Shown in pieces: positions 46,895 through 60,800 of a stretch of 64,000 nucleotides of DNA. The DNA is from Siphlonurus alternatus (taxonomy: Eukaryota > Arthropoda > Insecta > Ephemeroptera > Siphlonuridae). Each line of letters begins with the position of its first letter. Positions within the stretch are counted from its first letter, which is position 1. The stretch lies in the NCBI GenBank assembly GCA_949825025.1, contig OX463781.1, forward strand, positions 5,063,370-5,127,369, written 5' to 3'. The notes below the pieces were generated by a model. That model made no database searches and was not told the DNA's origin. It worked only from the letters and a program-made list of their open reading frames with translations. Position numbers and translations under genes: made by a program.

Positions 46895-48959
46895 CTGGAA
46901 AATTTACCCATAAAGACACATGTCGTTCAAACTTCTACAGTACCTAGTGTATTTTAATATTTTATTGACTGCATGTATTAGACGTAACTAATGAAATGAA
47001 TTATCTTAAAATTGTTCTAGGTTTCTCAAATTAAGTAATAAGCTTGGATAACCTTTTTTTATGATTAAATTGTATGATAAAGTTATTACATACGTGAACA
47101 AAAATACTACTAAATATTTCATAACATATGAAAATGAATTGTTTATAATCACAGTACAGGAAAGATAGTAGCCAAACTCCTATACCTGCGCTACGGGGGA
47201 GCTGAAGTCAATTTTTGACACTTTTTGAATATTGGGTTAAGAGCTTACTTTTTTTTTGTAAAAAATACTAGATTTTTTTTCTAATATTTTAGTGAAAGTT
47301 CCACTGTGCTAGCTTTAATAATTTCCGAGTTAGAGCAGATTATAGTTGATTCTCCTATACCATAACATTGCAGGATGCCCCATTTGGTCGTGCCCCTTTC
47401 CTATGATTTTAACATTGCGGCGGACAAACATGCCGTTGACGCGAGCAGTTTTCGACTTCGATTCTAACATACGACTTTCTCTACTATCTTCTCTATACTG
47501 TGTTTATAATACTATAATGCTAGAACGCATTAACAAAAGTTTAAAAACTGTTTTCTTTGTAGGATAATAAACAAAACAAGTTTTTTGATATTACAGTTAT
47601 TAATGAAAAGATAAAAAGTAAAATTAATGCAACAGTGAACTTACAACCGACACAAACAAGTGAATTAAAATATCTTATTGTAATGTCAAAAGAGAAATAT
47701 TATTTTACTTCTTTAGAAATCTTGTTAATAATAAATTAAATACATTATTATTAAAATAAAGCTATTATTTTTTACATTTTTATATATATATATATACTAC
47801 CGCTTTCAATTTTAATTTAAAATCATAAATCACTTTTTAACAATACTATTACAAAGACTTTAAATTCAAAAGAAAACGAGAGAAAGATTTTTTTTTTTTT
47901 TTTTACGAACATAAAAGCAGTAGGAACATCAGATTTGTGGCCAAGATAAATGGCTAGGCTGGCTTAGGTTGTGTTTAGCTCCGCTACGAGCGGTAACGTA
48001 TCTCCCACCAGGGACCCCCCTCCCCCCCCCCCCTCTTGAACTTGTGCAGAGACGTATGGCCTTCTGTCAGCAACGTGTATCCATACACTTGGAGACTTGA
48101 CCTCTGTTTATTGTTGTACTTTACATAAATCTTTTTGTTGAGAAAAATTGTTAAATGCTTTTAGAATGGTTTAGGGTGAGTTTAAATTACGAAACAAAAT
48201 TAATTCGTATTTTACAATGAAATTGATAAATGAATACATTTCTGTTGTTTTTCATCCTGCAAAGCCGCAACCCAAAGTACTCAGTTGTTAGGAGTGTTGC
48301 ATATCTTGTAGGATACTATAATAAATATGGCGGGCAAAGTTAAATAAAATGATACATGAAATAAATATTGATAGCTTTCGCTAATAAGATAACAATGCAT
48401 TATGATTATTATTGTATTACATTTAATTCATATAAAAATATTAATATTAGACTAAATATTATATAATGTGTTGCAATTTTTCGATTTGATATTATGCACC
48501 TTGCTACTGCATGACATGTAGCTGTTTAATTTGTTTTACATCCCTTTTGATTTTTTTTTTTTCACCATCGTACTTCCTTTTGTATAATATTAATGTGAAC
48601 GTTCCATATTCTATATGTTAATGCTGCAGAGTTGTATTTCATTTTGTTTGTTTTTATTAAATGTCTTTTGTAGAAAAGTAAACAAAACAAAAAAAAAAAA
48701 AAAAAATCTAGGACAAGAATTTTTTTTATGTCTAAAACAACTATATTATATAGACGAAATTCAACAATTGAAAAAACGGAGAATAGCATTTATTTGATTC
48801 ATATTTAACTGAACTCTAGCTTAAATGTTAATAATACCATGTTGAATATGTGCTTTAATAAAAAAATGAAAACTTCTTCTAAGTTTTTCTTGAATATTGC
48901 GTTCAAGAAAAATACAAGCATTTTTTAAACTAACAAGCACCCAATTTGAATTAAGCAAT
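46895..48959. other. Spacer with two GC-richer unassigned blocks
   Basis: 47350-47480 (ACATTGCGGCGGACAAACAT) and 47930-48080 (GCTACGAGCGGTAACGTAT, then a C-rich run) are less AT-rich. Neither has a supported frame or a second copy in the window. Confidence 0.45.
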
Positions 48960-49222
48960 CCTTTATTCGCTACTAACAATAAGTTCTCTCCTCGTCTAAT
49001 TTCCTCAGGTCCTATTTTGCACCATTTTAGAAGAAAATAGAGGGAAAAAGACGAGATTACGTCTTCTTTCCTCATATTGAACAAAAATTGTTAGGAATAT
49101 TATCTCGATTTCATTTTCACTTTGAGTGAAGAAGAAATAGGATGTGTTTTTGAGGTAAAAAGATTAAGTTTAGAGTTAGACGTGTAAAGGATGAGTTGCA
49201 TGATATAATTTTTCAACTAGGG
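48960..49222 (-). mobile_element. Family A element
   Basis: The left end lacks the terminal repeat. The core TTTGAGTGAAGAAGAAATAG and right end TTTTTCAACTAGGG are present. Confidence 0.72.
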
Positions 49223-49736
49223 AACATTTTTACGACAGTATTCGTTGCAATAATAAAATAATATTCTTAACTATAATAACACCGCTTTACTTGGCTACAT
49301 AAATTTCTTACTTTACATTAGACAAGTAGAAATTAATTATTTAAAAAAGTAAGTAATTTTACTGCAGTTTAATTAAGCCGCAAAATGTTTGTTATTAAGG
49401 ATAATAACTTTAATTATAAAGGCGTGAATCCAACATAATAATTTGTGAAGCAATTTCATACCCAGGCAGCCTTGCGTGCACTCGAGATAATTAGGAAAGT
49501 GGCCACCAGATTGTGCTGACCGACATTTCAGGTAGTCCAGGTGTAAGGGAGCGTTCGACTATGTGACACCCCAATTTGCTATCTCGGAGAAATTGCCCTG
49601 CATTGAAAATTACCGTAGCAATAAATTAAAATGAAAAGGTACGATTTTCGCATTTAGGTATTCATTTTACACAAAAAAAAAGTAAAAGTATCTTTACTAA
49701 AAATATATGCAAAATTTTAAGAATTTCCTGGTTAAA

Positions 49737-49790
49737 AAATTACGTCTTCAACTCATCTTTTACACGTCTAATCCTAATATTTTTACCATT
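49737..49790 (+). mobile_element. Family A fragment
   Basis: Only the first about 55 bp is present (CCTGGTTAAAAAATTACGTC onward). A 40-base poly-T tract follows shortly after. Confidence 0.6.
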
Positions 49791-49811
49791 TTATTTCATT
49801 GATTCAATCCA

Positions 49812-49813
<2 letters not shown>

Positions 49814-49855
<42 letters not shown>
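49814..49855 (+). repeat. Poly-T tract
   Basis: About 42 uninterrupted T residues, near a family A fragment. Confidence 0.9.
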
Positions 49856-49859
<4 letters not shown>

Positions 49860-49862
<3 letters not shown>

Positions 49863-50413
49863 ATATCTTGTAAAAAATAATATATCTATTTTCGAGTAGT
49901 TCAAATTTGTAAAACTGTTGTATATAGAATAACTAAATGTGTATTAACAATACACATAAAAATATTAAACTTAAGGAGATTTCTTAGAATTTTTTCTTCA
50001 ATTATAGCTAAGATTTAAGCTATGAAAGAGAAACATTTTTTTTTGTAATCTTCAATCAGAATATAATTACCGTAAACCTTGTAGCTCACATTTGTCTGTA
50101 CCTCGCACCCAGTAAAGACATGCACATGCTAATTATAAAACTCGCTAACAAGAATAATTTAACTAAGCCAAACAAGCAGCTTTCTTTTTTAAATTTGCAA
50201 TTCTAATTCTTTACTCTTTTTTATAATATAAAGCCTTTGTATTCCGTATTTTTTTTAAGGTACTAATTATGTCATTTTTTCCTTAAATAAATTGTATTAA
50301 AAAAATTTGTAATAAAGGACTAATAAACATTAACTTGATTTAAAACAAGGCTTAGTTAATAAATATTTATTTAAAGATTTTTATCGGAGCGTGTAAAACA
50401 TCTAGGTTTTGTA
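49860..50413. other. AT-rich spacer, no gene seen
   Basis: No recognised repeat or coding signal. Confidence 0.5.
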
Positions 50414-50551
50414 TACCCTGGTTCACATTTAACTTGGTTTTCGTCGTGTTTGTAACGTCTTCTGTCATTGGTGTGTTGTTTGTAACGAAGAACTTCACTG
50501 ACCGAGCCGAGCCGAATGAGACCCGAGAGTTTCCGACTAAAACCAAGTTAA
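50414..50551. mobile_element. Short MITE-like repeat, copy 2
   Basis: Ends ACTTGGTTTTCGTCG and CGACTAAAACCAAGT form terminal inverted repeats; the centre is shared with 32638-32780. Confidence 0.65.
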
Positions 50552-52070
50552 GTATAGCTGTCGGATTTTTAGAAATATTTCATGCTTTTATCAATAAAGA
50601 ATTTTGATGACTTCATGTTCTTAGAAGTTGTCTTATTAAAGTATTTTTACCTGATAAAGCGAACAGATGAATGAGTTTATTTTATTTCATATTTGGATAG
50701 AATATCTCGAGTTCAGATCTATTATCAATTTTTTCAGAATTTTTTGAAGTCTCTTACATCCATAAAATCATGCTGCAAAATGCTCTGGCATCAATTTTAA
50801 GGGTGTGAAATAATAACAAGAAAAAAAATAATGATACAATGTATCGATCAATATTATTCTTACATATGTCAAACTCGAGGTTCTCTGTACAAATATCAAG
50901 TAAAATATGCCATGCAGGTTGACCATTATTATCCTAATGAAGGATTCTTTGCATAAGATAAATCACGTGCGCACTTCGTGCGTTAAGTTTTTAGGCTCCA
51001 TTGCACCGCAAAATTTCAAAAATAGCATTGCATGTTGGGTGTATTCAAAGTTTCGCGGTTTAAAATACTTGAAACGTGATTGGCTAAGCCTTTTAACATT
51101 GTTCAAATCGAAGGCTTAACTTGTATAAATCCAACCTTGCTAAGTTATCCAAGCCATTTTCAATAAAATATTAAGTAGATTTATTTAGGTACATGAAATT
51201 ATATACCATACACTTGCCTTGGACCCTAACTTATTATGGCAGTAAATTAAAAAATAGATATTTGCTATCATTGACATTATGTACAGTTATGAAAACTTAT
51301 GATTAATAAAAGTGGAACATGTCACATGCTCTAGTGTTGAAGTGATCACCATCTGTTCACTGACTTGATTTGACAACACTGTTGAAGTTAAGGTAAGGTG
51401 AGACTCACTGTTGCTCCTCCAAGTCATCCTGACCAAAATAATAGACAGTGTTGCCATTCTGCAATGCGAGTGAACTGATGATGCTCATTTCAACACTCCA
51501 GCAAGCAAATTATTCCAGTTTTTTCTTTCCATAGCTGTACATCAATGTCACTTTTTTTTAGACATTCTCTAATTAATACACAATTAAAATAAGTGGTGTT
51601 AACGATACTTATATTCAGAGACATCGAGTTATGATTTTCATCTAACCATTTGGGATTCATAATACTGTACTAAATATATTAATAAAAATTCACAACTACA
51701 ATTTTTAAACATTTTTATTAATGAAATGCTATTTTTTATTATTATTGTATTTATAGGCTTACATTTTACAGTTTGAATGCACTTTTTGTTTGAAGCAGAG
51801 TTTTTTTAATTAACATTGCAAAGATTACAAACATTCTACTTCATCAAGTTCATATCGATATAAGTTCACTTCACTTGTGTCCATTCACAATATTATATAT
51901 CTTCCAGCTTGTTGATTAGGCCACAAAATAATAAAAATACATTGGTTTTTTAAATATTAAATCGTGTTTCTTAGTTTTAAATGCTTAAAAATAAAATGAA
52001 CTACATCAGAAAGTATTTTCATTTTACTAAATTAAAAATAATTTGGAATAAATTATAATTATTTCTTTGC
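50552..52070. other. Spacer, no gene seen
   Basis: Includes a moderately GC-richer stretch at 51330-51480 without a supported frame. The 70-codon frame at 50907 has no recognisable family. Confidence 0.5.
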
Positions 52071-52192
52071 TCCAGAATAGAAATGCCCTAAGCACCACGA
52101 GGTTTTGATGCAAATGTGAGCCTAATGCTATTGTAACATAAGGCTCACATCTGCATCAAAAACTCGTGGTAAATAGGTCATTTCTATCTTGA
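52071..52192. mobile_element. Palindromic element
   Basis: CCACGAGGTTTTGATGCA and GCATCAAAAACTCGTGG, GTGAGCCTAATG and AAGGCTCAC; outer AGAATAGAAATG and CATTTCTATCTTGAG. Confidence 0.66.
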
Positions 52193-52465
52193 GGTGACGA
52201 TTTGTGTATTATAGTCACAGTTCTTACACAAATTTCATAACTAAATATTTAAAAAAAAAATTGAATATTAATAATTTTTATTATTCTAAATAAGCACTAG
52301 TGTTAATGACACTACTATAGGTGCTAAGTAATTATGTCTAGCAAGTATAACATTTTTAGCACACCGCTATAGCTTTTTATCTTATTTAGGTTTGTATAAT
52401 TTAAATAAAACACCACTCTAATTAGCACTACTTTTTTTCATGATTCTTAATTGGAAAAAAATCAA

Positions 52466-52749
<284 letters not shown>

Positions 52750-52966
52750 GTATATATTAAAACAACAACAACAACAACAACCAACAACAAAATTATAATT
52801 ATAATAAAGATATATATGCTGTTGCTCAAATTTATTTTTGAATAAAAATATTTCAATAATATGTGCATGTGTTTAGAATTTCAAAATAAGACGAACAAAA
52901 AATATCCATACACACACTCTAATTTTTTTATGCTTTCACGGTACACACTTGAAGCAAGACATTTCA

Positions 52967-52999
<33 letters not shown>

Positions 53000-54125
53000 A
53001 TGTGTAGTGGGTTTTTGTCTAACTATAATCTTTATTTTCTGCTAATAATAACAAATCAAATTTAGTTATTTTTCCCTATTCATTCAACCAATGCAGCTAT
53101 ATTTTATTCATTAAAAATCTATTAATTATAACAAATTTTAATAAGATGCAAGAATAAAAACCTTTTCATTTCGAAAAAAATATTTGAAATTAACAAGCAT
53201 CATCAGGAATATACTTATTACTATTTTCAGATAAATATTCAAACATAATATTTTTGTAAACTAATATTTGGAAAGTTTTTACGGAGCATTTTTGTTGTTT
53301 CATAAATCATTTTTTAGCTTGGGACATGATTTATACATCGGAGTTGGAGACACAGGGAAGCCTGATGACGCGAGCGAACTCCATATTTTACAATTAACTT
53401 CCACACACACCATGTGCTAATGGAATTCACTCGGTACATGCGTCATCTGTTTTTTTACATAGTAGCAACGAAAAGCAGTCCTTTAATTTTTTTTACATGT
53501 TACTGATTAATTTAAAATACATGTTGTTTTATGTATATTATGTACCAAGAGAGTTTTAACATGCCTAATTATGTTTAAAAAACAAATGATGAGCGGTTAT
53601 ATTATTTACATATATATATTTTTTTCTCATAATTAAGCTTACCCAACAAAAATAGAAACTGTTTATAATAAGTTTATCATTTTAGGGGTATATCTTAGAA
53701 TATGACAAACTATAGTAGAACTTATATATACATGTATATTTTATTTAATGCAAAAGATTATGTTTTCTTACTAATTAAGGAACTAATTATATGTACCAGA
53801 CAATTTATAGGGTCTGAAATTATAATTCATACTCTGCTTTAAAAAAAATGATTAAATGTATTTTCTGTCTTATAATATTATATTATTTACATTGTTAACA
53901 TTTATTTATTTATAATAATTGATTTTATTAATAGTAGTGCAATTAATTAGTCTTTTACCCTCAAATTTACACAATACACTGTTCAAAAATTTCAAATTTT
54001 AAAAAAAAAATAAAGAATTTTTGTATAAATTTGTATTTTTAAAATCTTTGTCTTTAAATTATTGGATGTAAAGAATTGTTGTAATTTGATTTTTTTTTTT
54101 TTTTTTTTGTGGAACTTCAAAAATT
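52750..54125. other. AT-rich spacer, no gene seen
   Basis: A short (CAA)n run at 52762-52790, otherwise featureless. Confidence 0.55.
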
Positions 54126-54562
54126 TCGTTAAAGGTGTACGAAAATGAATACTTTTTTTACATATTCGAGTACGTAAGAATTATTCTGGTATCCCTGTGG
54201 CTCAATATTTTCATACCATGCCTACTTTTTTTAACAATCAATAATTTAGTTTCAAAAGTGAATTCAAAAATCGTTAAGTTGATTCAAGCCGGCACGCGGC
54301 CGCAGCAGCCGCTGATACAACGAGAATCTCCCGTGAATCAGGGAAACCTTCTTCCGCCCTCTTCTTGTCATATCAGCGGCTGCTGTGGCCGAGTGCTGAC
54401 TTCAATTAACTAAAGATTTTTGGAATCATTTTTCAAACTAAATAATTAATTGTAAAATAACCATGCATGGTTCAAAAATATTGAGTGCCAGGGATATCAG
54501 AATAATTCTTACGCACTTGAATATGCAAAAAAAAAAAAAAAGTATTTACCCCTTCAAATGGA
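54126..54562. mobile_element. Large inverted repeat with GC-rich core just past the DIP-like gene
   Basis: Arms share GGTATCCCTGTGGCTCAATA / TATTGAGTGCCAGGGATA-type sequence and AAGCCGGCACGCGGCCGCAG, the latter matching the complement of CTGCTGTGGCCGAGTGCTGA. Inner pair CAGCCGCTGATA and TATCAGCGGCTG. Confidence 0.68.
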
Positions 54563-54578
54563 AAATCATAATGTTATA

Positions 54579-54584
54579 TTTATT
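54579..54584 (-). terminator. Candidate poly(A) signal of the DIP-like gene
   Basis: AATAAA on the minus strand about 80 bp past the stop. It falls within the 3' edge region just before the large inverted repeat at 54126-54562. Confidence 0.4.
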
Positions 54585-54665
54585 TTAACAGTGTATTTAT
54601 ATACTATTTATGTAATAATATTTGATTATGCTGAGCGAAGAACTTTTTCACTTGTATTGTCACAT

Positions 54666-54835
54666 TTACGCGGTCGTCATGACAAGCTGCACTACACGAC
54701 AGACGATCATCACTGCCATTAAACACGACAAGTTGAAACTTGGTGTCGAGCCGGCTGATGTTTCCATGGCCAGGCCGACAGATGGCATCTCAGCATTGTC
54801 GTCCTGATTGTTGCGCTCGTCCCACGTCTCGTCGT
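54666..54835 (-). CDS. DIP-like gene: last exon with GPI-attachment signal
   Basis: Acceptor GTTGCAG; stop TAA at 54668-54666. Acidic DDETWDERNNQDD is followed by small residues ETSAGSTPS (candidate omega site) and a C-terminal hydrophobic stretch containing CLMAVMIVCRVVQLVM that runs to the end. This is the layout of a GPI-anchor signal, as known for DIP and lachesin proteins. Confidence 0.82.
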
Positions 54836-57800
54836 CTGCAACAATGAAGGTAAATAAGGTCCACGATTGTCGTAAATCTCTCGACCAATCAGAAAATTTA
54901 TAATTTATGATGTGCTTGGTTGAGCTTAAGTCGCAGCCAATTATTTTTTTTTCTGTTTTCGATAGTTCTGGACTGTACATCTAAACCGCCCAGAATTTGT
55001 CGGAATCGGAAATACTTGGCTAATTCAAGTAATCGGAATTTTTGGATTCTTTAGTCGATAGCTTTTCCCTTCCCTTTCCGAAACAATCCTGGACGGGGCT
55101 TTAAAACCTGTCCAGAATTGTTTCAGAAGTGAAACGGAAAAGCTCTCAACCATTCAGAAAATTAAAAAATTTCCATTTACATGGAAAATTCAATCAAAAT
55201 TATTTGAATTTTCTGATTCCGTTTCCAATTCTGGCCAGTTCTGGACAGGGCTTAAATTTACAATAATAATTGTTCGAGGCGAAGAATAATTTTAAAATAC
55301 ATTTAATTTGCTGCTACTTATTCATCTAACAAAGTGAATAAGAAATATCAATTTTTCTGATTAGCCGAGAACTTTTCAGTTTTTTTGGACACATTACTTT
55401 ACATTAAGTTTGGTTTCTAAGAATACTAATCGCACTGATTTTTTTAAAAAAATAGGAACCACATCTGGGATGTTATTTAAATGTCAAATTAAGTAAAAAA
55501 CTTAGAAATTTAATATTTTAAATAAATATGTTTGAATGCAGGCACTTCCATAATGTTATAAATTAAAATTTTTATTTGCTTAGTCATTTACTATAAATCA
55601 TTAATTATTTTTGATATTGCTGTTTTTTACTCGTGATATACTTTTTAATTATTAAAACATGTCTGTTTTCTGATTGCTATTTTTTCTCAGTATTATTTTT
55701 AAGCAGTTATAAGGGACCTATTTCGATATTCGTAATTTACCGCGTTGTGCTTTGTTCTTTTTAGGACTCTTATAGTATCACCTGCTAACTGTTATACTAT
55801 GTAACATACAGTGTATTAAATATAATAAATAAAAAAATTAATAAAACTCAATTATGAACTAACTGGTCAATGCACTGCTCCAAATTCCCACATCATTTGT
55901 TTTACATAACGTTGCTTCAGAATATGTGTCGTACAAAATGTTTTTTGTTATTATTGACCTTATGCTTCATGTATATGATCCATAATTGCATCTTATTAAG
56001 ACTCCCCAAGTCCTCACCCTGGTCCCAGCGTCCAGCCGCAGTGTCCTTACTACCAGGTGCCAGTACTTCGTTCTGACGAGCAGCCTCGCCACGTTGCTTC
56101 CACTGCTTGCTCCGACCTGAAAAAAACATAGGTGAGCATTCCCTAAACATTCGCGAGCACTTGGCATAAAATAGACTATAGTATATTGTTTTGTATTACA
56201 TTTAAAGTTCTTGTAAAATTATATTTAATTGCTTTTATGGTTCATGAAATATGTATTTTGTATGAAGGATTTATTTTGTATTATAGAATTACATTTTTTT
56301 TTGTATATATATTTATCAGTTTATTGTAAATTTGTATTATGTGCCTTTGGGTTTAGTTGATAGGACTTTTTAGTCCTGACTACGCCCTTTTTTTTTACAA
56401 TTAAGTCCTTTTATTATTATTACGCTCTGCTAGTTGAAAAATTACGTCTTCAACTCATCATTTATGAGTCTAAGTCTAAACTTTTAACTTTTAAAACACA
56501 TCTTATTTTCTTACTCGATCAAAAAGAGGAAAAAATGAACACAATGGGGGACATTCACAAAGCCCTTTAACCCCCACCTTAGCCCCAAACTTTTAACCCT
56601 GGTGCTAAACATGGTACTAAACCAGGGGCTAACCATGTTAAGCTCATAGTTTAGCACCATGTTTAGCACCAGGGTTAAAAATTGGGGCTAAAGTGGGGAT
56701 TAAAGTGCTTTGTGAATGTCCCCCAATATTTTCTAGAATATAAAAGAAAAAAATACACACTCTTGTCTTTTTTCAAAATTTTCTTTTCAAAATAGGACGA
56801 CAAAATACAAGAGGAGAGCTTACCCTAGTTGAAAAATTAAGTCTTCAACTCATCTTTTACACGTCTAAACCTCATATTTTTACCTCTAAAACACATCTTA
56901 TTTCCTCTTCACTCAAAGTGAGGATGAAATAAAGACAATAGGTCTGTTATTAAATACACAGTCAGTAAAAATCGATTATTTCTGATTGTGTATTTACGAA
57001 CAGACCTATTATTTCTAGCATTTTATGCTCTGGAAGAGGAAAACAGATGTAATTTCGCCTTTCCCCCTCTTTTTTACCTCTAAAATGGTGCAAAATAAGA
57101 GGACAAAAGACGAGAGGAGAGCTTATATATAAAGCGAAGAAAATATGAAAATTATTTCAACTCGAGTGCAATTTGTAAATTTTGTAAACTTCACTATAGT
57201 TAAAAGACAATGGTATACGAAGAAAATTCCAGTTAATATAGAAATAATTGTTCTGACAGATTTGTGCAGTGTATTGAGAAAGAACACTTATGGTCGACCG
57301 CTTAAACTTATCTAGAAAAGTATGTAGGCATATAAATCTAGGTTACAACTTGTTCTGCACAAGTAAAGTGATTTATGTGACCTTAGAGTATTGGTTAAGG
57401 TGGGCCGCTACTGTCTACTTCGAGTGCTACCCGCGACCTCTAGGGGTGGAGGGGAGGACTATAGATCCCATCTACGCAACCAGCAGAAAAAAAAAAAAGA
57501 AAAAAAAAAGTAGGAGAGGCAAAGGGGATTTGGGCATACTACCGTGATAATTGCACAAGTTTCACAAAGTAACAAAAGATTTTTCTTTTTTATCCTCTTT
57601 CTCTAAAGAATATAAATCCCTTGGACTTTAGGAAAAGCTACATGCAGAATTATAATGCGTCTTCTTTTTACACACCTTTTTTTTTCCTTTACTCCCACCC
57701 TTATTTTTTCTTATAGTTTCCCCTATACACTTTTATATAAATTTCTTGTATTTTTATAGATAAAAAATTCAATAATAAATCAAGCGTTTTTTTATATAAA

Positions 57801-60800
57801 AAAATATATATATGTTTTAGTATAACTCTTGGTTTTTGCTACATGATAACAATTTTTAAGCTATACTAACCAATAATATAAATATATATATGCAAGCAGG
57901 CAAACCCATGACTACTACTACTACACTACTTATTACCCATGGGTGAATGATTCGTCAAGGTAGACTGAATATTCGATTGCTCATTCGCTACGGTTTGTTT
58001 GCTGAGGGGGTCACGTTTTTCCGATACCTTTTTTTTTTTTTAGCAAAAAACCTTTTCCTCTTATACATTGAAGGTGCTTTTTCGAGAGAGAGAAAAAAAA
58101 AACGTAAGTTAGGGGGGGGGGGGTGATGAGTGATGGGCGTAGCTTACCTCGTTTCTTTCCTGGAGGTAAGGGGGTTGTAGAAGTTGAAGTACTAGTAGAC
58201 GGAGCAGGAATCTCTAAAAAGCAAACAGTGTAAAACCAACTTGAGTAAACACATTTTACATATATATATAAAAATCATGTCATTCAATTATAATTTAAAT
58301 ATACTTCATGTGGTATATGTAAAAAAAAAAAAAAATAAATAAATGATGTCAAGTTTTAAAATTCTGAAATATATCAAGTGAAAATATTATTTAAATTGCA
58401 ATTATTTTTTATAAGTGTTATATTTTAATTACGCAATACTAGAGCAATTTTTATATATTTTTTTAAAAGTTTTGCTGCATGATAATTTTTTTTTTAAATA
58501 ATTCCAATTTAAAAAAATATAGAATATAATAATATTGCTCCCGAGTTCTTATTAATTGCTTAAATATCATGTAGACTATTCCCATTATGAGTTTGTTTAC
58601 ATACACAATACATGCATCGTAAATAATTATTGCAAAATTCACATATTTTTGAAATTATTTAATTGTTAATTATTAATCGCCAAAAAATATAATATAGTGA
58701 ATTGGCCTTCGTACAAAATTTTGCAACTGATTTTTAACTGATAATATGATGTTATATTATTAATGCAAGTGCTAAAGTTATTAAAAGAATTTTTAAGTGT
58801 TATTTGCACAAAATACAACCTTGAAAGTTAAAACATAAACATATATTTTTACAGAATATTTTAAGGGTTGTCTCCATTTACTGTTTTTTAAAATACATAA
58901 TCATAATATCTTGAAAAAAATGTCCTGAAAAATTAAACTATCTTAAAAGCAGTAGCCGAAACTCATTCAAACCATTCTTAATACATGTTCATTATATTTA
59001 TTATAACTAAAATCATCATATCTTTTAATTATCTCATCATGAAAATTTAAAAAAAAAAGTTATTTACATTAACGCAGCAATAACGCCAGATCAACCATAG
59101 CACAAGAGGAGGGGAAGAAGTAGTGGAACTGGGGGTTAGTTTACAGCATCTAATTGGTCATGAGCCCTGTGACGTAGTAGTGAACAGCCCCACCACTATA
59201 CACTCGAACGGCTCAGCATCGCCGTGTTAACTACTACGTACAAAAATTAACAAAATATAACTATTTTCTCTCTCGCTAGCGTAAAACGTGCGCATATGCA
59301 AATTTCAATGTTTTTATTGAGTTTCTTGATTAGTGTAGAACAAAAATAAGTCATTGAAACCCCGGATGGGTCCTTCAAGACATAAATTTAGTAACTTTTG
59401 TAAAAAATTTTAGAAGTTGTATAAAAAAGATACATATTTCATGTTTTGAGATTTTTTGACGATGGTGATATGTTTTTTATATTTATCGTAGCATGTCGAG
59501 CTTGCAAGTTTTTTGATCCCGAGAAATTGAAAAAGCTTGAGTCCGTCACTTGCGAGGGCGGGGTTAACTCCCAAGTGGTCCATCAATCACCAAGAGAGAG
59601 GGGGGAGCAGACTCTGAATACTTGAGACCAGTAACGAGAGAAAAACATTTTCTTGCGTCTTACTCATTACCGGCGTAAATTTATTTTCCAGACCACTCAA
59701 TTCGTATTTCATTTAATATGTTTTTATATTACGTTTCTTCAAGTTTATGTACTTTTGAAATAAGGTCAACAGAATAAGATATCCTTGAAACAATAAATTT
59801 GCACGTTTCTCAACGCAGCATTAGGCAAAATCAAATACGAGTTTTCCTATGTTTTAACATTACCCACCCATACTAACCCACATTAACTGCGAAAGTACTT
59901 TAAACATGATTTTCTTTTCAGTTGAAAAATTGAAAATGAGATTTAAAATAACTACATCTTTTTTTGTGTGTTAAAATTCGGTAAATTAAATTTTCTGAGG
60001 CTGGGCCTCCTTGCGCCTCCATGGACAGAAGAACTGGAACTACTAATACAATGGAAGGTCGTATATGTCATGATTTTTGGTTTGTATATAGCATTATTGT
60101 CATAGAGTTAATATTAAATAGAGAGGCTATCCGGTAGGTGGCGCTGTAGCCTCGCCGAGCGCGGTTCCACTAACTGACGTTTGAAACGGGCGTCTATGAC
60201 GTCACTATAGGCACTAACAATGTTAAATTTGATCAGTCAATACTGCGCTGAATACAATGAATAGTAGCAAAATAAGCATAACAACAGGTTAATGGGAATT
60301 GTAATTGTAAGCAACATTTATTTGGTAGACGTTATATGAAAAACGAAGCTGAATAAAAATTATAAAAAAAATATCCCTAACTCTATTGGAATTTGACGCC
60401 TGTAGGTTGGTACAGCGAACAGCTGCTATAGCAGCAGCTGCATCACGTGATCACAGAGAGCGAATCAGGAGGCTATAAGAGCCAGGGCGTCTGTGTCGTC
60501 ACACAGAAATGCAACTCTTGAAATTGACCAACACACTATAACATTAGGAAGCTAGAAAGTCGCCCCCCCTTGATTATTGTGCTCATTAATAACATTTAAA
60601 TGCGTTTTACCACCCTGTCGTAAATATAATATATTCCTACGTAAAACTGACGTTCCCCGCTTAAGAGTTTTCCAATCTTTTGGGGTATAGTATTTTTATT
60701 TTTTTCATAGATTTATAATGTAGTATAAAATATATTCCCAATAAAGGTGGATTAATATTAGCGATTTTCAGCTTGTGACTTAAATAATGCGTATTTGTTG

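Noticed and set aside
57290..57547. 85-codon frame on the plus strand
   Set aside because: Lies in a DIP intron, ends in a Lys run from an A-tract, no family resemblance and no splice support.
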